Shown here: piece after piece, positions 43,270-52,391 of the stretch
Position numbering within the stretch: the first letter of the stretch is position 1
Layout of the letters: each line of letters starts with the position of its first letter
NCBI GenBank assembly: GCA_963530615.1
Contig: CAUSDX010000001.1
Coordinates: forward strand, 1 to 64,000
Direction of reading: 5' to 3'
DNA from: JABCPE02 sp963530615
GTDB taxonomy: Bacteria > Bacteroidota > Bacteroidia > Flavobacteriales > Weeksellaceae
DNA length: 64,000 nt
Translations under genes and position numbers: made by a program
The notes under the pieces: generated by a model
What the model saw: the letters and a program-made list of their open reading frames with translations, nothing else
Databases searched by the model: none
Told to the model about the DNA's origin: nothing

Positions 43270-43299
43270 AAAAGTCGTGGAAGAGCTTCCGCGACTTTT
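43270..43299. terminator. Convergent terminator between guaA and deoC
   Basis: A 14-bp stem (AAAAGTCGTGGAAG/CTTCCGCGACTTTT, one G-T pair) with a very short loop and a T-run follows the guaA stop. Confidence 0.75.
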
Positions 43300-43331
43300 A
43301 TTTTTCTCCCATCAAGGGATTTATTTTGGAG

Positions 43332-44078
43332 TTAATAAGCTTTGGCTTCTCCGCCCTTTCCTAAAAGTGCCAAAGCAGAGGAAGTTCCTATTCTTTTCAC
43401 GCCCATTTTTATCATTTCTTCAGCATCTTGTGGAGTTCTTACACCTCCTGCTGCTTTCACGGATAAATCGCCTGCATTATCAATCATGATTTTGATGCCT
43501 TCTTTGGTTGCTCCGTTTGGTTTTCCATTCTCTGTGATGTAAAATCCAGTAGAAGATTTAATGAAGATATTTGGCAACTGCTCTTTTGGGAAGCTAATAT
43601 TTGCCCACTTCACAATATTTTTCGTTATCGCAGCAATTTGCTCATCCGTCAAAGCTGCAATCTCTATAATCCACTTAACAACTTTATGATTTCTTAAACA
43701 AAGTTCTGTACCTTTTAGAAATTCAAACTTCAATGCTTCTACATTTCCTTTTTTAAATGCTTCATAATTAATTACGAAATCTAACTCATCTGCTCCGTCT
43801 TCTATGGCTTTTTCCGCCTCTTTCAGCTTGTCGGCTACACTTGCAGTTCCTTCATGAAAACCGATAACCGTGCCTATCTTTACTTGATTTTTTGGTTGTT
43901 TTACCAAAAAATCCTTTACTGATTTAATATATTTGGGGCGAATCATCACAGCAAAAATTCCGTTTTCTACAGCCTCTTGTGCTAAACCATATACTTTTTT
44001 CAAAGTTTCTTCCTCCGATAAACCTGACTGGGCAGGAGTTTTGAGGTAAGTAGAATCTAAATAATTTTGTATTTCCAT
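43332..44078 (-). CDS. deoC: Deoxyribose-phosphate aldolase
   Basis: The 248-residue protein has DSTYLKTPAQ at the start, EAEKAIEDGADELDFVIN, the Schiff-base lysine in PNIFIKSSTGF and VKAAGGVRTPQDAEEMI. DeoC splits 2-deoxyribose 5-phosphate to glyceraldehyde 3-phosphate and acetaldehyde in nucleoside salvage. The -7 box TATTTTTG (44083-44090) ends 4 bases before the ATG, so the mRNA may be leaderless. Confidence 0.95.
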   Translation of the reverse strand: MEIQNYLDSTYLKTPAQSGLSEEETLKKVYGLAQEAVENGIFAVMIRPKYIKSVKDFLVKQPKNQVKIGTVIGFHEGTASVADKLKEAEKAIEDGADELDFVINYEAFKKGNVEALKFEFLKGTELCLRNHKVVKWIIEIAALTDEQIAAITKNIVKWANISFPKEQLPNIFIKSSTGFYITENGKPNGATKEGIKIMIDNAGDLSVKAAGGVRTPQDAEEMIKMGVKRIGTSSALALLGKGGEAKAY

Positions 44079-44082
44079 GATT

Positions 44083-44090
44083 CAAAAATA
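44083..44090 (-). promoter_or_regulatory. -7 element immediately before deoC
   Basis: TATTTTTG on the minus strand matches TAnnTTTG and ends 4 bases before the deoC start codon. The rest of 44091-44276 contains no gene that I can see. Confidence 0.45.
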
Positions 44091-44276
44091 AGACTTTTAT
44101 TTCAATCCTTAAATATGAATTTCATCAGTTTTTTTATCATTCTAATCATCAAGTTTTTTCAATTATTAAGACTTAATAAATTATACATCAGTATTTACAA
44201 GTGCAGGTTTTACAAAATGGAAAAACAAGCAATATATCATTTATTTCAATTAATTAGCCTAAAATATTCTAGGAAA

Positions 44277-45623
44277 CTACATAGTCATTCCTATCTCTAT
44301 CCCTTTGATTTTACGGTAAAGGTCGGTGGCGTAATTATCCGTCATCCCAGAGACAAAATCTATCACCCCTAAAATCCGATGATAGACATCACTTTGATAG
44401 CGAAACTGCTCAGGAAGTAATTGAAGAGCTTTTTTATCATAAGATTTCAAATCTTCTTTATTTTTAATTACTGGTGGAATAAAATGATTAAGAAGCTCAT
44501 ACATCACATTATATCCTGCGTTTTCTATCTCCACCACTGCTCTATGATTGTATATTTTTTCTATGGAAAACCGCTCTATCTGCTGAAGTGCTTGACTTCC
44601 TTTTTTGAAAATAGAAAGCATGGCTTTATCCATTGTTCCATTTAAAATTTTCTCAAAATTTTCTCGATATAAATCAATAGAAATATTGATGAGCGAATTG
44701 ATAACCTTAGCACGAAGATAAGAAATTCTTTCATTTTTGTTGATAATTCCACATAGTTTATCCTCTACCCTTTCTACATTTTCATTAGTATCTTTTATCA
44801 ATTCAAAGAATAAATCCTCACAATCTCGAGAAGAAATAATCCCCAGCCTTTGGGCATCTTCCATATCAATGATATTATAACAAATATCATCTGCTGTCTC
44901 CACAAGCCATACAAAAGGATGGCGTCTAAATACGATAGGAGTATCCTGCTCCTGAACCATATTAGTAGATTTTGCAATGTCTAAAAAAGTATCCTTCTCA
45001 TTTTGGAAAAACCCAAATTTCTTCCTATGAAGATAGTTTTTATCCTTAGCAACAGCCTCACAAGGATATTTCGCTATACTTGCTAAGGTAGTCATGGTGA
45101 GCTGTATTCCTCCCTTACTCTTCCCTGTTTGTTGATGTGTCAGTACCCGAATAGCATTAGCATTCCCCTCAAAATTAATCAAATCTGCCCATTGATTTTC
45201 ATTCATCAATGTTTTTAGATAATCATTCCTCTCAAAATAACTTGCGATAGCATCTTCCCCAGAATGCCCAAAAGCAGGATTACCAATATCATGGCAAAGA
45301 CAAGCCGCTGCTACCACATTATTAAGATTATATAAATAAAAATTTTTACTCTCTTCAGTAAGCCCCTTATCAAATGTTTGTGTTATAAACTCTCCCGCTA
45401 AGCTCCCTAAACTCCTTCCCACCGAAGCTACCTCCAAAGAATGGGTAAGCCTATTATGCACAAAAACACTACCTGGCAAAGGGAATACTTGAGTCTTATT
45501 TTGTAACCTACGGAAAGCGGTAGAGAATATAATTCGGTCAAAATCTCTCTGAAAATCCGTTCGTGAAACTTTTGTATTTTCTTCCTCTCCTGTTCGTTTA
45601 TTCGTGTATAACTGATTAAGCAT
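44277..45623 (-). CDS. dgt: Deoxyguanosinetriphosphate triphosphohydrolase-like protein
   Basis: The 448-residue protein has the dGTPase/HD pattern: TAFRRLQNKTQVFPL, VHNRLTHSLEVASVGR, the HD pair in LCHDIGNPAFGHSGEDAI, and AIRVLTHQQTGKSKGGIQL. Family members hydrolyse dNTPs, often in an effector-dependent way. No regulatory neighbour is visible. The gene is isolated, with 89 bases to the small acidic gene upstream in its direction and a terminator-like hairpin there. Confidence 0.88.
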   Translation of the reverse strand: MLNQLYTNKRTGEEENTKVSRTDFQRDFDRIIFSTAFRRLQNKTQVFPLPGSVFVHNRLTHSLEVASVGRSLGSLAGEFITQTFDKGLTEESKNFYLYNLNNVVAAACLCHDIGNPAFGHSGEDAIASYFERNDYLKTLMNENQWADLINFEGNANAIRVLTHQQTGKSKGGIQLTMTTLASIAKYPCEAVAKDKNYLHRKKFGFFQNEKDTFLDIAKSTNMVQEQDTPIVFRRHPFVWLVETADDICYNIIDMEDAQRLGIISSRDCEDLFFELIKDTNENVERVEDKLCGIINKNERISYLRAKVINSLINISIDLYRENFEKILNGTMDKAMLSIFKKGSQALQQIERFSIEKIYNHRAVVEIENAGYNVMYELLNHFIPPVIKNKEDLKSYDKKALQLLPEQFRYQSDVYHRILGVIDFVSGMTDNYATDLYRKIKGIEIGMTM

Positions 45624-45667
45624 CTTCTTAAAATATGCCCAAATATCGTAATATATTTCGGAAATAA

Positions 45668-45693
45668 AAAACCACTCCTTACGGAATGGTTTT
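45668..45693 (-). terminator. Terminator of the small acidic protein gene
   Basis: As minus-strand RNA AAAACCAUUCC pairs with GGAGUGGUUUU around a 4-base loop, with one U-G pair that would be a mismatch on the other strand. Confidence 0.65.
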
Positions 45694-45712
45694 ATTCATG
45701 CTCTATGAAAGA

Positions 45713-45952
45713 TTATTCTTCATCTAAATCATCATACTTTGCTAACTCCTCATCACACCACTGGAATGCTTCTTCTACTACTTTTGTAGCCTCGTTAGCT
45801 AGTGTTTCTTCATCATCGCCTTCTAAATCATCTAACCATTCTACTTCTTCCTCTTCTACATTTAAGATAAATCTAGGATATTCTGTATGCACTACAAATA
45901 AATCATCTGGAAACTCAGAATTATCTGCCATCAAAAACTTTGGTAATTTCAT
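45713..45952 (-). CDS. Small acidic protein of unknown function
   Basis: The 79-residue protein starts MKLPKFLMADNSEFPDDLFV and has an extremely acidic C-terminal half (NVEEEEVEWLDDLEGDDEE and EELAKYDDLDEE) with no cysteine-pair or catalytic motif except one Cys (QWCDEEL). It has no signal peptide, so is presumably cytoplasmic. A -7 box TAACTTTG (45993-46000) and its own terminator make it a separate unit. I do not recognise a family with an assigned role. Confidence 0.7.
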   Translation of the reverse strand: MKLPKFLMADNSEFPDDLFVVHTEYPRFILNVEEEEVEWLDDLEGDDEETLANEATKVVEEAFQWCDEELAKYDDLDEE

Positions 45953-45992
45953 AATTTCTATTATTTTAATTATTGAACTCTTTTTATCTGTA

Positions 45993-46000
45993 CAAAGTTA
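45993..46000 (-). promoter_or_regulatory. -7 element of the small acidic gene
   Basis: TAACTTTG on the minus strand, a perfect TAnnTTTG match, lies 40 bases before the ATG. Confidence 0.45.
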
Positions 46001-46029
46001 TAAAAACTTTTTCAAGTAATTTTATTTTT

Positions 46030-46995
46030 TTAATATTTAATGCATTTCACAATCTCCAAAGCCACTTTCAAAGCCTCTGTTCCATCGGTTAAACTTACCT
46101 CTATCGGCATATTTTCATTGATAGAATCCGCAAAACTTTCTAATTCATCTAAAATAGCATTATTCGGCTGAATATTTGGATACTCAAATAAAATCTGATG
46201 TTTCTCGCCCTCTGCATTTTGTATAATCATATCAAAATCAGCTGGATTTTCTGGGGCAGATTTCATACGGATAACCTCTGATTTCTTCTCCAAGAAATCC
46301 ACTGAAATATAAGCATCTTTTTGGAAAAAACGACTTTTTCTCATCGCTTTCATGGAAATCCTGCTCGTCGTTAAATTAGCCACACAACCATTCTCAAATT
46401 CTATTCTTGCATTGGCAATATCTGGTGATTTACTCACCACGCATACGCCACTTGCACGGATTTCCTTCACGGGAGATTTTACCACAGAAAGCAAAATATC
46501 CAAATCATGAATCATTAAATCTAAAACCACTGAGACATCTGTCCCACGAGGATTAAACTCCGCCAAACGATGAATTTCTATAAACATTGGTTCATCAATG
46601 AAAGGCTTTGTCGCAATGAATGCTGGATTATATCTCTCTACATGTCCCACCTGAGCTTTAATTCCTTTTTCTCGAGAAAGACTTATCAGCTCTTCTGCTT
46701 GTTCCAAAGTCTGAGTAACAGGCTTTTCAATAAAAAAATGCAATCCTCTCTCTATAGCCATTTTAGCATAATGATGATGATAAAAAGTAGGTGTAACAAC
46801 ATCCAACACCTCTATTTTCTCTAAAAGTTCATCTAAATTCTCATAGAATTTATAACCAAATTCTTCCTCTATTCTTTTTGCATTTTCTATGTCTTTATCA
46901 TGAAAACCTATTAAATGATATTTTTCTGATTGATTTAATAACTTCAAATGAATTTTCCCAAGATGCCCAGCACCTACTAGACCTACTTTCAGCAT
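46030..46995 (-). CDS. Gfo/Idh/MocA family oxidoreductase
   Basis: The 321-residue protein has the NAD(P)-binding motif VGLVGAGHLGKIHLKLL, the typical EKPVTQTLEQAEELI lysine motif (FIEKPVT) and a C-terminal oxidoreductase-like domain with VSVVLDLMIHDLDILL. Substrates in this family are sugars, inositols, biliverdin and others; the neighbours do not indicate which. It begins 17 bases after sufS and is probably cotranscribed with it. Confidence 0.85.
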   Translation of the reverse strand: MLKVGLVGAGHLGKIHLKLLNQSEKYHLIGFHDKDIENAKRIEEEFGYKFYENLDELLEKIEVLDVVTPTFYHHHYAKMAIERGLHFFIEKPVTQTLEQAEELISLSREKGIKAQVGHVERYNPAFIATKPFIDEPMFIEIHRLAEFNPRGTDVSVVLDLMIHDLDILLSVVKSPVKEIRASGVCVVSKSPDIANARIEFENGCVANLTTSRISMKAMRKSRFFQKDAYISVDFLEKKSEVIRMKSAPENPADFDMIIQNAEGEKHQILFEYPNIQPNNAILDELESFADSINENMPIEVSLTDGTEALKVALEIVKCIKY

Positions 46996-47012
46996 TTATA
47001 ATATTTTTAGTT

Positions 47013-48233
47013 TTAATTTAACATTTTTTGTGCTTTTCTTACTCCCTCTACTAATCTATCTATCTCCTCAAAAGTGTTATACACAGCAAAACTCGCTCTC
47101 ACCGTTCCTGCAATTCCGAAGAAATCCATAATAGGCTGAGTGCAATGATGTCCCGTTCTTACTGCAATTCCCATCTTATCCAAAATCATTCCTACATCAG
47201 AGGCAATTCCATTTCCTTCCATATTAAAAGATAATACTCCCACTCTATCCGCCTTTTTCCCATAAATCTGAATTCCATCCATTTGTTCAAACTGCTTCTC
47301 TGCATATTTTAACAAATTTTCTTCATGTTTTCTAATGTTTTCATGACCAATGCTCTGCATAAAATCCATTGCCACTCCAAGGGCAATATTCCCTCCCACA
47401 TTAGGCGTTCCAGCTTCAAAACGAAATGGCAAATCCGCATATGTAGTTTTCTCAAAAGAGCAAGTCGCAATCATCTCTCCTCCTCCATAAAAAGGTTTTA
47501 ATAAATTCAATGACTCTTCCTTTCCATATAAAATTCCTGTCCCCATAGGCGCATACATTTTATGCCCAGAAAATACAAAAAAATCACAATCCATTTTCTG
47601 CACATCTATTTGAAAATGTGGAACTGACTGAGCCCCATCAACCACTACCAAGGCATCAGTTTTTTTTCTAACTTTAGCAATTATTTCATGGATTGGATTA
47701 ACAATACCCAAGGCATTAGAGACTTGATTTACAGAAACTATTTTTGTTTTCTCAGAAAGCCAATCATCTAAAACTTCTATTTGCAAAGTTCCGTTTTCAT
47801 CTATAGGAATGACTCTCAGCTTCGCTCCTGTTCTCTCACAAAGCATCTGCCAAGGCACAATATTAGAATGATGCTCTAAATAGGAAATTATAATTTCATC
47901 TCCCTCCTTAATTAAATGACTCACCGAATAAGCAATTAGATTAATCCCCTCAGTGGTTCCTTTAGTAAAAATAACTTCATAACTATCTTTGGCATTGATA
48001 AAGTTTTGCACCTTTTTCCTTGCCAATTCCATCTCTTCCGTGGCTAATTGACTTAATGTATGAATTCCCCGATGTACATTAGCATTCAATGTTTTATAGT
48101 AATTTTCCCATGCTTCCAATACGGAAATTGGCTTCTGCGAAGTAGCCGCATTATCTAGATACACCAAAGGTCTTTGATGAATCAAAGTATTAAGAATAGG
48201 AAACTGATTTCTTATTTCTTGGATATTTAGCAT
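47013..48233 (-). CDS. sufS: Cysteine desulfurase, SufS type
   Basis: The 406-residue PLP enzyme has the class II (SufS) pattern: YLDNAATSQKPISVLEAW, the PLP lysine in VFSGHKMYAPMGTGILYG, ELPFRFEAGTPNVGG-like DLPFRFEAGTPNVGGNIALG and the catalytic Cys in VRTGHHCTQPIM. It mobilises sulfur for Fe-S cluster assembly. No sufBCD genes are adjacent; the partner here is an oxidoreductase gene. Confidence 0.9.
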   Translation of the reverse strand: MLNIQEIRNQFPILNTLIHQRPLVYLDNAATSQKPISVLEAWENYYKTLNANVHRGIHTLSQLATEEMELARKKVQNFINAKDSYEVIFTKGTTEGINLIAYSVSHLIKEGDEIIISYLEHHSNIVPWQMLCERTGAKLRVIPIDENGTLQIEVLDDWLSEKTKIVSVNQVSNALGIVNPIHEIIAKVRKKTDALVVVDGAQSVPHFQIDVQKMDCDFFVFSGHKMYAPMGTGILYGKEESLNLLKPFYGGGEMIATCSFEKTTYADLPFRFEAGTPNVGGNIALGVAMDFMQSIGHENIRKHEENLLKYAEKQFEQMDGIQIYGKKADRVGVLSFNMEGNGIASDVGMILDKMGIAVRTGHHCTQPIMDFFGIAGTVRASFAVYNTFEEIDRLVEGVRKAQKMLN

Positions 48234-48291
48234 TTATCTAATTTAATAATGCCCCAAAATTACGATTTTTTTATTTTATCCTTAAAAACAA

Positions 48292-48325
48292 AAAACTCTT
48301 ACACCTAAAAAAACATAAGAGTTTT
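48292..48325 (-). terminator. Terminator of the universal stress protein gene
   Basis: A 10-bp stem (AAAACTCTTA/TAAGAGTTTT) with a 14-base loop and an A/T-rich tail lies directly after the usp gene on the minus strand. Confidence 0.6.
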
Positions 48326-48331
48326 GATTTT

Positions 48332-48769
48332 TTATTCATGGCAAGGAATTACCAGCACAGGAATTGGGGATAGCTTTGTTAGTTCTTTTGTCAAACTTCC
48401 AATAAAAACATCATAAAGCCCACTTCTTCCATGAGAACCCATTACGATGTAATCTGCCTTTTTTTCTTTGGCATATTCTAAAATCATTTCCTTGGCTATT
48501 CCTTGCTTTAACAAATGCTCACAATCTACTCCTTGTGCTACAATTCTTTGTTCCAAAGCATTGATTTCTAATAACTCTTGTTTAATTTCATTCTCCTCTA
48601 TTTCAGGGATATACTGCATCCCCAAATCTCCCACAGAAAAACCTATATCCATAGGAGCAATGTGAATTAAACATATTCTCCCGTTGGTTTCTTTAGCAAA
48701 TTTCACTGCTCCTTCCACCAATTTATCTGTTGTCTTTCCAAAATCTACTGGTAAAATAATCACTGCCAT
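48332..48769 (-). CDS. Universal stress protein (UspA family)
   Basis: The 145-residue protein has the Usp fold with the ATP-binding motif VMGSHGRSGLYDVFIGSLTK (residues near the C-terminus, split here) and NIVMPVDFG-like IILPVDFGKTTDKLVEGAVK at the start. UspA proteins bind nucleotide and support survival under stress; the exact role is unknown. It is a single gene, with its terminator 7 bases below the stop. Confidence 0.9.
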   Translation of the reverse strand: MAVIILPVDFGKTTDKLVEGAVKFAKETNGRICLIHIAPMDIGFSVGDLGMQYIPEIEENEIKQELLEINALEQRIVAQGVDCEHLLKQGIAKEMILEYAKEKKADYIVMGSHGRSGLYDVFIGSLTKELTKLSPIPVLVIPCHE

Positions 48770-48857
48770 AATTCTTTGTTTTTAGTTCAATAAAGATAAT
48801 TATTTTTTTCAGAAAAAACTAATTTTTACAAAAGTTTTTACCCTAAATATTATCAAA

Positions 48858-49622
48858 CTAAAATTTACTTCTCAACTGAATTGCAGTTAGTATTTTCTTA
48901 GTATAAAGCGGAAAATCGGAATTTTGAATCCAACCAAAATAACCAATATCCTTTTGGAATATATCTTTTACTCTCATTCCTTTATATTTTCCAAAAGTAA
49001 AAATCTCTTGTCCATCATTATCAAAAGCGATGAACCCTGCCAAATCAGCAAATTTATTTTGATAAGAAAACTCACTCAGTCCTACAACCTCATTAGAAAG
49101 TTCTTCATACCTTCCAACCTGGGCATCCAATATCTCAAATGTTGCCGTAGTATCAGCTTCAGCAGAATGGGCGTTTTCCAATGTTTTACCACAATAAAAT
49201 TGATAAGCTGCGCTCAAATTTCTCGGTTCCATTTTATGAAAAATCACTTGTGCATCTACTAACTTAAATTTTTTTATATCAAAATCTATCTCCGCTCTCA
49301 TCATCTCTTCCGCCAAAAGTGGTACATCGAAACGATTAGAGTTAAACCCAGCCAAATCCGCTCCTGAAATCATCTCCATAATCTTCGGAGCTATTTCTCT
49401 GAATGTAGGAGCATTCTCCACATCTTTATCCCAAATATCATGCACCAAAGATGCGGCTTCTGGAATTAGCATTTCTGGATTTACAAGCCATGTTTTACTC
49501 TCACGAGAAGCATCTGGATTTACTTTTAAGATACAAATTTCTACAATTCTGTCTTTGGCTACATTTGTCCCTGTAGTTTCTAAATCAAAGGTACACAATG
49601 GTTTATGTAATTTCAAATTCAT
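48858..49622 (-). CDS. DnaQ-like 3'-5' exonuclease
   Basis: The 254-residue protein has the DEDDh exonuclease pattern: CTFDLETTGTNVAKDRIVEI (motif ExoI), GFNSNRFDVPLLAEEMM (ExoII) and ENAHSAEADTTATFEIL (ExoIII with the His). The C-terminus holds an extra domain ending in FTFGKYKGMRVKDIFQKDIG. It probably forms part of proof-reading or RNA/DNA trimming; it is not a polymerase subunit by length alone. It begins 15 bases after pssA. Confidence 0.85.
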   Translation of the reverse strand: MNLKLHKPLCTFDLETTGTNVAKDRIVEICILKVNPDASRESKTWLVNPEMLIPEAASLVHDIWDKDVENAPTFREIAPKIMEMISGADLAGFNSNRFDVPLLAEEMMRAEIDFDIKKFKLVDAQVIFHKMEPRNLSAAYQFYCGKTLENAHSAEADTTATFEILDAQVGRYEELSNEVVGLSEFSYQNKFADLAGFIAFDNDGQEIFTFGKYKGMRVKDIFQKDIGYFGWIQNSDFPLYTKKILTAIQLRSKF

Positions 49623-49637
49623 CTCTATAATTTAATT

Positions 49638-50348
49638 TTATAAATATTTTGCAAAAATCACTGATACAAACATATAATAAATGATGGAAAGTGGAATTCC
49701 TGCCCAACCACCAAAAATTAATATTGATACAATACCAATAACTAAAGCTAATTTAGGATAATTATCTTTCAATTGTGTAGACTTAAATTTCATTGCAATC
49801 ATTTTTATCGGGCTTATTAACAACCAAGAACTCAACATTGTAAGCAGCAACAATAAAATTTGGTTTTCCATTAAAAAAGAGAAAGAACCTATCTTTTTAT
49901 GAGCAAAATATAATCCAAAAATCAGAAAAGTATTACTTGGTGTATTTAATCCTTTGAAATAATAAGTTTGCTCATTATCAATATTAAAAATCGCTAATCT
50001 CAAACAAGAAAAAAGGGTGATAAATAATCCTAAATACTGAGTTTCAAAAGGTAATTCTATACCTAAGATATGGTTCCCAAAAGGTTTTAGCATCTCATAC
50101 ATCGTCAGACCTGGCAGCACTCCAAAAGTAACCATATCCGCCAAAGAATCCAGCTGAACCCCCAAGTCTGAATTAGACTTTAAAGCACGAGCTACAAAAC
50201 CATCAAAGAAATCCAAAACCGCAGAAATCACAATACACAAAGCTGTAATTTCATAATTCCCATAGAGCAACTGTATCGCTCCAACACTCCCCGAAAACAA
50301 ATTGCCTAGTGTAAAGGCATTCGCTAAATTATTCTTAATAAAATTCAT
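49638..50348 (-). CDS. pssA: CDP-alcohol phosphatidyltransferase, phosphatidylserine synthase-like
   Basis: From 50348 (MNFIKNNLANAFTLGNLFSG) the 236-residue protein has six or more membrane helices and the CDP-alcohol signature D-G-x2-A-R-x8-G-x3-D-x3-D in DGFVARALKSNSDLGVQLDS, complete in every residue. Phosphatidylserine synthase is the likely role in this phylum. The upstream frame start 50375 would run over the promoter. The -7 box TATCTTTG (50353-50360) ends 4 bases before the ATG, so the mRNA is probably leaderless. Confidence 0.85.
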   Translation of the reverse strand: MNFIKNNLANAFTLGNLFSGSVGAIQLLYGNYEITALCIVISAVLDFFDGFVARALKSNSDLGVQLDSLADMVTFGVLPGLTMYEMLKPFGNHILGIELPFETQYLGLFITLFSCLRLAIFNIDNEQTYYFKGLNTPSNTFLIFGLYFAHKKIGSFSFLMENQILLLLLTMLSSWLLISPIKMIAMKFKSTQLKDNYPKLALVIGIVSILIFGGWAGIPLSIIYYMFVSVIFAKYL

Positions 50349-50352
50349 AAAG

Positions 50353-50402
50353 CAAAGATAAACTTTTCTGACCATTCTTTTATAAAAAATACATTATCTT
50401 TG
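50353..50402. promoter_or_regulatory. Divergent promoters of pssA and the LtaS-like gene
   Basis: TATCTTTG occurs on the minus strand at 50353-50360 (towards pssA) and on the plus strand at 50395-50402 (towards the LtaS-like gene). The plus TTG at 50400 lies in frame with the gene and makes a false start; its ATG at 50421 is 18 bases further. Confidence 0.6.
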
Positions 50403-50420
50403 TCTCTCAAACCCAAAAAT

Positions 50421-52391
50421 ATGAAACATATCAGATTACAAGAAATTATCGTATTAATTTACAGGCTTTTTCTTGTGTTTTTCTTTTATCAAATTGCAAG
50501 GCTATTATTCTTTTTTTTCAATAATAATTTACTCAAAATCAATAATATTTATGAATACTTGAGACTTGCTTATTATGGTACAGCCTTTGATACCACAGCG
50601 ATTCTCTATGTCAATTCTCTATTCATTCTTTTAAGCCTTACTCCTTTAACATTAAACACTAAATATTCTTACCAAAAGTTCTTATTTTGGGTATATTTTA
50701 TGACTAATGGAATAACTTATGCCATGAATTTTGGAGATTTTATTTATTTCCCTTTTAGTCAAGGCAGACTAACGACTGCAATGCTTGATGTAGCACAAAA
50801 CGAGAGTAATTTGGGGAAAGTTTTTCTTATCTCTTTGGCTCAAAACCCACTCGTAGGAATTTCCTTTATATTAGTCATGATTTTATGGATTTTTCTTTAT
50901 AAAAGAGTCAAAATTCAAGAAGAAAAAATAGACAATAAATGGATTTATTTCGGAGGTTCATTAATTACTTTATGCATTACGGCAACATTAGTAGTCGGTG
51001 GAATCCGCGGAGATTTTAAGCATAGCACTCGCCCCATCAATATGGTAGATGCTCATCGCCATACACAAAATCCCATTCATTCTAATTTGGTATTGAATAG
51101 TGTTTTTTCTTTTTTCAGAACCATTGGGACAAATCATTTCAAGGAAGTTCATTTCGTAGATGAAAAATTTATCAATGATAATATTCATCCTTATAAATTT
51201 TATGAAAGTAAAACTCCCAATCCTCACCCTAATATTGTCATTTTCATTGTAGAAAGTTTAGGAAGGGAATATATCGGTGCATTTAATGAGGATAAAAATA
51301 TCCCTGATTATGTTTCTTACACTCCTTTTCTGGATAGCTTATCCAAAGAGAGTTTGATTTTTCCCAATACTTTTGCTAATGGTCGGCAATCCATTCATGG
51401 AATGAGTAGTATCTTAGCAGGAATTCCCGCCCTTAAAGATGCATTTACAAGCTCTCCTTATGCCAATCAAGATATACAATCTATCGTCTCCATCGCTAAC
51501 GAGTTAGGCTACGACACTTCTTTTTATCATGGAGCTCCTAATGGTTCTATGGGCTTTTTAGGTTTTAGCAATATATTAGGATTTAAGCATTATTTCGGAA
51601 AAACAGAATATAATAATGATGCTGACTGGGACGGAATCTGGGCAATTTGGGACGAGCCATTTTTACAATATTTCGCAAAAAACACAGGTAAGCAACAACC
51701 TTTTTTGGCTACCGTTTTCACGGCTTCCTCTCATCACCCTTATAACATTCCTGACCAATATAAAGGTAAATTCAAAAAAGGATTCGTGGAAATGCACGAA
51801 CCAATACAATACACAGATTATGCCCTGAAAAAATACTTTGAAACGGCTAAAAAACAGCCTTGGTTTGAGAATACTATTTTTGTGATTACAGGAGACCATA
51901 CGAATAAAGTTCATTATCCTGAATATCAAAAGAATATGAATATTTTCGCAGTACCATTAATTTTTTATTCACCTAATCCAGTTTATGAGTTAAAAGGAAA
52001 AAATAATGAGTTGGCCCAACAAATTGACATTTACCCTACTCTTTCTGAACTTATTGGGTATAATAAACCTATCAGAAGTTGGGGCAGAAGTTTAATCTCT
52101 CCAAAAAAATATAAGCCTATTATCGCAAATTCCGATGCTGTGCAATTTCAAACTATTATTGGCAAATATATTTATCGTTTTAATGGTAATGATTTTACAG
52201 GAATTTATGATGTAAATGACTTAAATTTTGACAATAATCTTATTCCAAAATTAAATAAAAATCCAGAAATCGAAAAAAACAAACTTATCAGTAAAGCTTG
52301 GTATCAAGACTATATGCACAGAATTATTCATAAAAAATTAGGAAAAATCAACAAAGATAAACCAATAACTAAAAATCAATATAAAAAATGA
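50421..52391 (+). CDS. LtaS-like membrane sulfatase (phosphoglycerol transferase family)
   Basis: From 50421 (MKHIRLQEIIVLIYRLFLVF) the 656-residue protein has five membrane helices in the first 205 residues and an extracytoplasmic alkaline-phosphatase-superfamily domain: NIVIFIVESLGREYIGAF, the nucleophile Ser/Thr region ANGRQSIHGMSSILAGIP, TASSHHPYNIP and FVITGDHTNKVHYPE with the metal Asp-His. Family members such as LtaS and OpgB transfer phosphoglycerol or phosphoethanolamine from lipids. The target in a Gram-negative envelope is unknown. It overlaps the DUF2147 gene by 4 bases. Confidence 0.82.
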   Translation: MKHIRLQEIIVLIYRLFLVFFFYQIARLLFFFFNNNLLKINNIYEYLRLAYYGTAFDTTAILYVNSLFILLSLTPLTLNTKYSYQKFLFWVYFMTNGITYAMNFGDFIYFPFSQGRLTTAMLDVAQNESNLGKVFLISLAQNPLVGISFILVMILWIFLYKRVKIQEEKIDNKWIYFGGSLITLCITATLVVGGIRGDFKHSTRPINMVDAHRHTQNPIHSNLVLNSVFSFFRTIGTNHFKEVHFVDEKFINDNIHPYKFYESKTPNPHPNIVIFIVESLGREYIGAFNEDKNIPDYVSYTPFLDSLSKESLIFPNTFANGRQSIHGMSSILAGIPALKDAFTSSPYANQDIQSIVSIANELGYDTSFYHGAPNGSMGFLGFSNILGFKHYFGKTEYNNDADWDGIWAIWDEPFLQYFAKNTGKQQPFLATVFTASSHHPYNIPDQYKGKFKKGFVEMHEPIQYTDYALKKYFETAKKQPWFENTIFVITGDHTNKVHYPEYQKNMNIFAVPLIFYSPNPVYELKGKNNELAQQIDIYPTLSELIGYNKPIRSWGRSLISPKKYKPIIANSDAVQFQTIIGKYIYRFNGNDFTGIYDVNDLNFDNNLIPKLNKNPEIEKNKLISKAWYQDYMHRIIHKKLGKINKDKPITKNQYKK

